A stretch of DNA of 64,000 nt from Angiostrongylus vasorum (taxonomy: Eukaryota > Nematoda > Chromadorea > Rhabditida > Metastrongylidae): assembly GCA_018806985.1 (NCBI GenBank), contig JADANN010000468.1, forward strand, positions 1,860,001-1,924,000, given 5' to 3'. The notes beneath the pieces were generated by a model, which searched no databases, was not told the DNA's origin, and saw only the letters and a program-made list of their open reading frames with translations. Of the stretch, positions 59,201 through 64,000 are shown piece after piece. Each line of letters begins with the position of its first letter. Within the stretch, counting starts at the first letter, position 1. A program made the position numbers and the translations under genes.

Positions 59201-62200
59201 CAAAAATTGTTAGAAGCTTTGTGTTGTTAGCTTTATATTTTCTAGATTAGTCGATATACTTTTCACAGGGAATGGCTGCCGATCTGAAATACGTGGAGTC
59301 GGTATCGCGAACGATCGCCCAACATTCCGTTAGTCCAAAAGTTTGTTTTTTCAATGTATAACTTTTTTTCTACTGCCTATTATTGGGGTTTTTTTTCAGG
59401 GCGGGGTATTATATGAAATACAACCACAATGGTGCTGAGATACTTGCAAAACTCGGACTCTAGGCCAGATCGAACCGCGATTACCCTTTCTGATCATTCC
59501 TACTCACGGAATGGATGGGTAGTCGAGGTTAGATCTGGCCTGAAGTCCACGTTTTTTAGATATCTCAGCATCAGTGTTGTTGTTCTTCGATAGTTATTTA
59601 AAAGCTTCCTAAAGTAAGTGTGCGCCATTTTTTGAAATGTATTAATGGTTGTGGAGAATTGGAGAACGCACATCCACTTTTTTTAAAAAAAAGAGGGCGC
59701 GTATGGCACAGTGGTTGGAGGCGCCACTGTGACACGCACGTGGAATCGATCTCCGCGCCCTATGGCCCACCAAGCCTTCCATCCCTCCAGGGTCGGCGAA
59801 TTGGTACCAGACTTGTCTGGGAGGATAGCAGCACTGGCTCGATACATCGGCAGGCCACCGCGAGTTATTGTAAAGGCCAGAGATGCATTCAATCACCTTC
59901 AACCACACTTAATGGCATGGCGCATCCCTCAAGGATTGATTAACGCCGAGAGCTTTATCCCTTTTTTTTTACGTCCATTTTGATTGACATATCGGCGTGG
60001 ACGATTTGTCTTAATCGATGGACGGATATAATTTGCGAATTAGGTGCTCTAATGGGCAATGGAAATAAAAGGGGATAATGATAAAAAGTTGTGATAGTAG
60101 TAAGTGCAAATGTAGAGAACAAACTTATGAAGACGAGGATGGAGAAGATGTAGTACCATATCTCTATTAATAATGTAATAGAATTAGATAAAAAAAAGCT
60201 CTCGGCGTTGATCAATCCCTGATGCATACGCAATGCATTCGACTTCACTATGTATCGTTGGAGGTGATTCAATGTATATCTGGCCTCGGTGACAAAGACT
60301 CGCGATGGCCTACCGATGTATCGAGCCAGTGCTGCTATCTTCCCAGACAATTCTGCTACCAATCTGCCGAACCCGTGGGGATGGAAGCCTTGGTGAGCCA
60401 CGCGCGCTGGGATTGGTCCCATGTGTATTGCAAGGTGCCTCCGACCACTGCGCCACATGAGCCCCTTAGAATCGGATATCGTATAAAATTACTAGTTGCA
60501 ATAAATAGAAAGAAAACAGGGTAATTATGAAGAAGAGAAAGAATTTATATTTGGCATTTCTGTTCTAACATCTTTGAGATGTAAAGTTATAGTGTTGATA
60601 TAGATTGTGGTGGAAAAAAGTACAGTACCAGTTCGAGCAGCTGAAAGTATCAACTACATTCTTAGAGAAGCTCAACAAAATGATTCACGTCTGTCATTCC
60701 AGGTGAATGCTTTTTTACTTTCCACTTAAATTCTCACCATTTTTTTTCATTTAAATATTTTATTACCAAACACTTTGATTTGCTTAGGTGCTTTCAAATC
60801 CCGAATTTTTGGCTGAAGGGACAGCTATAAGAGATCTATCGAATCCGGATCGGGTTCTGATCGGAGGAGAATCTTCACCACAAGGTACTTTGTAGTTGTA
60901 TTACCAGAAGAACTCAACGATTTTTGGGATACTCGATGAAGTTCGGGTGTGCTAAACCATTTTCCCCTGATGCAGGTAGAAGTAGTTGAAACCAGGTATA
61001 AATAGGGAATGAAACCTTATTACATTTCTTATCCCATCAAGCAATGAGGTACCAAAATGCTTCGCAAGCTTTTTGTTGTTACTATTATTAGTTCCCAGGA
61101 TCGACTTTCTATTAACCTCGGCAATGGAGTATGAATGCGTCGTTTTCTTGTTCAGCAATCGCGAGGTTGTTAAACAGCATACATTTACTTCCATAGAAAA
61201 ACACAATACAATACAACAGTAGCTGACGTTTCGGCAGTATCGCCTTCTTCAGAGCCGCTTTTTTTACGTGCCTTCTCATGAGGAAGATTAGAACAGCTGA
61301 AGGCACGTAAAAAAGCGGCTCTGAAGAAGGCGATACTGCCGAAACGTCAGCTACTGTTGTATTGTATTGTGTTTTTCTATGGAAGTAAATGTATACTGTT
61401 TAACAACCTCGCGATTGCTGAACAATAAAACGACGCATTCACTATTATTAGTGTTATAATTGTTATTATAAGGGCGCGTGTAGCGCAGTGTTCGGAGGCG
61501 CCCTGCAACACACACGTGGAATCGACCCCGCTCCCATGGCGCACCAAGCTTTCCATCCATCCGGGGTCGGCAGATTGGTTCCAGACTTGTCTGGGAGGAT
61601 AGAGCAGCACTGGCTCGATACATCGATAGGCCACCGCGAGTCATTGTAAAGGCCTAATATGCATTCAATCACCGCCAAGCGATGCTTAATGAAGTCGAAT
61701 GCATGGCGCATCCCTCAGGGATTGATCAACGCCGAAAGCTTTATTTTATCCTTTTTGTCGTCATTATCGCTATTATGTTTTTACTTTATTGCTATTATTT
61801 ACAAGTGAAAGCTGGTTCGCATTATCCAAACCAAAATAGCTCTTTAAATCAATCTGCACAATTCAGAGTGGTAAAAAGACAATGTGTTAGATGAAGAAAA
61901 GTCAAGAAGGGAAGAAATGGAAGATTGAGTCAAACGCTACTTTTTTGTATTATAGCGAAAACAAAAGCTATTGCCTAAAGACTGGATGTTTTATGCTTTG
62001 TGTTTACGTGGTTATTCATCTCAACGATGCCTAGGTTTTCGAAAAAGAAAAAAGGAAAAGTGAAAAAAAAACCATTATAAGCAAAACTTAGATTTTCAAA
62101 TGAGCCGGTGATTTGTAGGTGCGGCGGCGGTAGCCGAGCTAGTGCGAGTCTACGAGCACTGGGTCCCTCGGGATCGAATTATCACAACAAATACTTGGAG

Positions 62201-63583
62201 TTCGGAACTATCGAAACTGGTAAGTGGTCATTTTGTAGTATATGAATAGGAATTTGAGAAATGTTTGAGAGGAAAAAGCAAGAAAAAAAATTTATAGATG
62301 AATGAGTAAAAGTGGATGGACTCGTTGAGATGTGTGTTTCGCACACACTATACGATATCGCTTAAGAGTTTCTGATGTTTATCTACTCTTTTCCGATTCA
62401 CTGCTTGTGAAAAAAGCCTTCATCAGTTGTCTTTATTTTTTATATGGGAAAAATTCGAGAAAGTTCAGGATTTTCCAGACGGCATATTGGATTCCACGGA
62501 ACTTTGAGGAACCGTGAAGGCAGTCAAAATATGAATCGCCTATCCATACCCAGGGATTAAAAGAACGGAATTTTTTGCGGCTATTCATTATTTATTATTT
62601 TCTTGCATACTGAAGCAGTCTATTAAAGCAGTAGGACAATTCACCATAATGGTTAACACAGTCTCTGGTTAGATCAACGTAAGCGAACCGATGCCTTCAT
62701 CGTTTCGATATTCATAGAAAACTGATTTCTGGAGGTTGACCTACTGATCTGGTCACTGGTCATCCATAAGCTCATCCACAAGCAGTTAAATAGGCTGGAC
62801 CCGGATCTTCATCTTAGCGAATTTATATACTATTTTGGCGGTGAATCGTTCTTTGAACCATCGAGATCTTAACCTTTATCCTATATTTTCTATTCGTTGT
62901 AAATAAGTTTCTAGACATTACAGCTGAAGGGTTTCCGTTTTTCTGCCAAGTACCACTTGAACATTTCATCTTTTTCCCGAATGTCATTTAACAGCAATCG
63001 AACTGAACCCCTGTAGAATCCTGTGTTAGCTCATTTCGAGCGTTCATAATTCTTCAGCATAGGTATTCGTCGCCCTTCATCGATTGTGCGAAGCTTTTCT
63101 CAGAGAAGTCTGGCCCTTATTTGCCAAAACCAAAGGAATGGGAACTTGGTTGACCTCGTGCTAGGTGGGATCAGAGACTATACTTGTCTTCAACGGCATC
63201 TGTAGCTACCGCGCTTCTGGCCCGCCAGTGAGAAACACAGAAAATCAGAATTGTTTGCCGAAAAATGAGTAAGAAAGTTAGCACGAAGGCGTAGTAATAC
63301 TGTGCTAAACCGACTTTCACTTAGCCTCAGTGTGAATAGTCAATAAATTTCAACAATAACAATTCAAAGATATTTATAAGTAAGGAAGTGTACATTTTTT
63401 CTTCGTCACAGTCCCAACAATGTGGTAAATTTCAGGCGGCTAACGCATTTCTCGCTCAGCGAATATCGTCCATCAATGCGATTTCGGCGATTTGTGAAGC
63501 TACCGGAGCCGATGTTAAAGAAGTAGCTCACGCTATCGGCTTCGATTCACGAATAGGCAATAAATTCCTAGAAGCCAGTGTAG
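56212..63583 (+). CDS. sqv-4: UDP-glucose 6-dehydrogenase (SQV-4 family), N-terminal part, continues off window
   Basis: Oxidises UDP-glucose to UDP-glucuronate with NAD+, feeding glycosaminoglycan synthesis. Exons: 56212-56223 (MFKK), 57094-57177, 58121-58189, 58823-58960, 59269-59340, 60604-60702, 60788-60884, 62119-62219, 63436-63583. All phases agree, giving about 273 of the usual 460-490 residues. The Rossmann motif GAGYVGG is at 12-18, then [53 protein letters not shown] (catalytic Glu), [29 protein letters not shown] (active-site Lys), [19 protein letters not shown] and [16 protein letters not shown]. The cysteine exon (GGSCF) lies beyond the window. The donor after exon 2 is GC (cag-gcatct). 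The four-residue first exon is an inference from phase. Introns hold four clear SINEs, one diverged SINE, a family C repeat, a discrete element and a palindrome. Confidence 0.9.
57473..57860 (-). mobile_element. 388-bp discrete retroposon-like element, copy 3
   Basis: Minus-strand copy in the second intron of the dehydrogenase. Ends ctaccaacggtttacgg (plus left) and ccaattatccaagt. Flanked by aaatatagcaac (57461-57472) and aaatatagcagc (57861-57872). It is the longest of the three copies and probably closest to full length. Confidence 0.75.
59370..59590. repeat. repeat family C, inverted halves
   Basis: aaatacaaccacaatggtgc and ccagatcgaaccgcgattac on the left face gaggttagatctggcctgaa and agatatctcagcatcagtgt on the right, giving a local fold-back inside the dehydrogenase intron. 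Confidence 0.6.
59694..59966 (+). mobile_element. tRNA-derived SINE in dehydrogenase intron
   Basis: Plus copy: agggcgcgtatggcacagtg, B box ggaatcgatctccgc, 3' end cgagagctttatcccttttt. Confidence 0.88.
60191..60466 (-). mobile_element. tRNA-derived SINE in dehydrogenase intron, opposite orientation
   Basis: Minus copy 224 bp from the previous plus copy and in the same intron. Flanked by tagaattagata (60179-60190) and tagaatcggata (60467-60478), 10 of 12 identical. Confidence 0.88.
61219..61258 (-). ncRNA. hammerhead-like motif, left arm
   Basis: Mirror of the motif at 61315-61354 with identical core residues. Transcription through this strand would give the same fold. Confidence 0.55.
61315..61354 (+). 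ncRNA. hammerhead-like motif, right arm
   Basis: GCGGCT, CTGAAGA, extra A, GGC-GATACT-GCC hairpin, GAAA, CGTC, AGCTAC. GCGGCT and AGCTAC can pair (one G-T, one mismatch) as stem I, and ACGT can act as a minimal stem III with C as the cleavage-site base. Best preserved core in the window apart from the extra A before stem II. Confidence 0.55.
61471..61755 (+). mobile_element. tRNA-derived SINE in dehydrogenase intron
   Basis: Plus copy starting agggcgcgtgtagcgcagtg, 30 bp after the palindromic element; 3' end cgaaagctttattttatcct. Confidence 0.9.
61756..62118 (+). other. dehydrogenase intron remainder
   Basis: AT-rich intron sequence up to the acceptor tgatttgtag; no further element recognised. 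Confidence 0.6.
62220..63049 (+). other. dehydrogenase intron, unassigned part
   Basis: From the donor gtaagt at 62220. No gene or clear repeat, apart from a weak tRNA-like stretch near 62640. Confidence 0.5.
63050..63225 (-). repeat. diverged SINE fragment
   Basis: agagaagtctggcccttatt, caaaaccaaaggaatgggaa, cttggttgacctcgtgc and ggtgggatcagagac follow the SINE body in minus orientation. Confidence 0.45.
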
Positions 63584-63685
63584 GTAGGGGATACTGTCAC
63601 TTCGAACTACTCCACTATTCCTTATTTGTTGTTTCAGTAAAACATAACAAGGCAAGAAATTTGAAAAATATTTTATCTTCGTTAA

Positions 63686-63963
63686 CGGCGTGTGTGGCGC
63701 AGTGGTCGGATGCACCCTACAACATACATGTGGAATCGATCCCCGCGCCCATGGCCCACCTAGCTTTCCATCCCTCCGGGGTCGGCAAATTGGTACCAGA
63801 CTTGTCTGGGAGTATAGCAGCACTGGCTCGGTACATTGGTAGGCCACCTCTAGTCATTATAGAGGCCAAATAGCACCCACTCACCTCCAAACGATGCTTA
63901 ATGAAGTCGAATGTGTGGCGCATCCCTCAGGGACTTATCAACGCCGAGAGCTTTATCCTTTTA
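63686..63963 (+). mobile_element. tRNA-derived SINE near right edge
   Basis: Plus copy in the intron after 63583: cgtgtgtggcgcagtggtcg, B box ggaatcgatccccgc, 3' end cgagagctttatccttttaa. Confidence 0.9.
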
Positions 63964-64000
63964 ACCTTCAAATATGATTTCTGTTTTACTTGGGAACGGA

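Larger units (their letters stand above)
61092..61440 (-). mobile_element. palindromic non-autonomous PLE derivative with perfect 11-bp target duplication
   Basis: Arms 61133-61275 and 61299-61440 are reverse complements with two mismatches and one single-base indel, around a 23-nt centre. A unique 41-bp tail (61092-61132) contains cgactttctattaacctcgg, the same terminal sequence as at 42090-42116 and 53815-53834. Flanked by actattattag at 61081-61091 and 61441-61451. Each arm has a hammerhead-like core. Lies in the dehydrogenase intron between 60885 and 62118. Confidence 0.85.

Noticed and set aside
1..64000. CRISPR arrays, bacterial operons, viral genomes, rRNA
   Set aside because: No regularly spaced direct repeats, no prokaryotic gene density, no viral structural genes and no rRNA-like segments were seen.

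Overview
This looks like a piece of nuclear chromosome from a nematode, most likely a strongylid (hookworm-like) parasite. The species is an inference; the sequence shows AT-rich, intron-dense DNA with three genes whose products match nematode families. There is no bacterial gene layout, no CRISPR array and no rRNA or functional tRNA gene that I can see.

Three plus-strand genes can be read exon by exon. Tropomodulin (TMD-1/UNC-94 type) occupies 25440-31674 in 11 exons. A type II membrane collagen-olfactomedin protein (UNC-122/COF-2 type) lies at 33465-35083 in two exons split by a proposed 38-nt intron. The N-terminal half of UDP-glucose 6-dehydrogenase (SQV-4 type) runs from 56212 to 63583 in nine exons and leaves the window on the right. 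On the minus strand, three short exons at 15022-15495 form the clear 3' end of a gene I cannot name. Several other exon-like segments (near 2.5, 16.9, 23.6, 37.7, 46.3 and 48.8 kb) are open but unplaced. The genes have no evident functional link: actin filament capping, cell-surface signalling and nucleotide-sugar synthesis for proteoglycans.

Most of the rest is repeats. (1) A tRNA-headed SINE of about 275 bp has pol III A and B boxes and a terminal TTTATCCTTT. There are about 18 good copies, plus older ones, several with target-site duplications. (2) Penelope-like element (PLE) remnants carry a GIY-YIG endonuclease region and, downstream of it, a hammerhead-ribozyme-like core. (3) Short palindromic PLE derivatives have this core in both arms; two have recognisable direct-repeat flanks. 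(4) A discrete 340-390 bp element is present in three copies, each flanked by 11-16 bp duplications, with no evident tRNA head. (5) A fold-back repeat has a second tRNA-like box. (6) One decayed RTE-type LINE at 50.3-54.2 kb contains both a SINE and a PLE insertion.

Layout: 1-15 kb repeats and unknown DNA; 15-15.5 kb minus-strand gene end; 16-25 kb repeats; 25.4-35.1 kb two genes; 35-50 kb repeats and unknown DNA; 50-54 kb nested retroelements; 56.2-64 kb the dehydrogenase, with introns loaded with SINEs and a 143-bp-arm palindrome.
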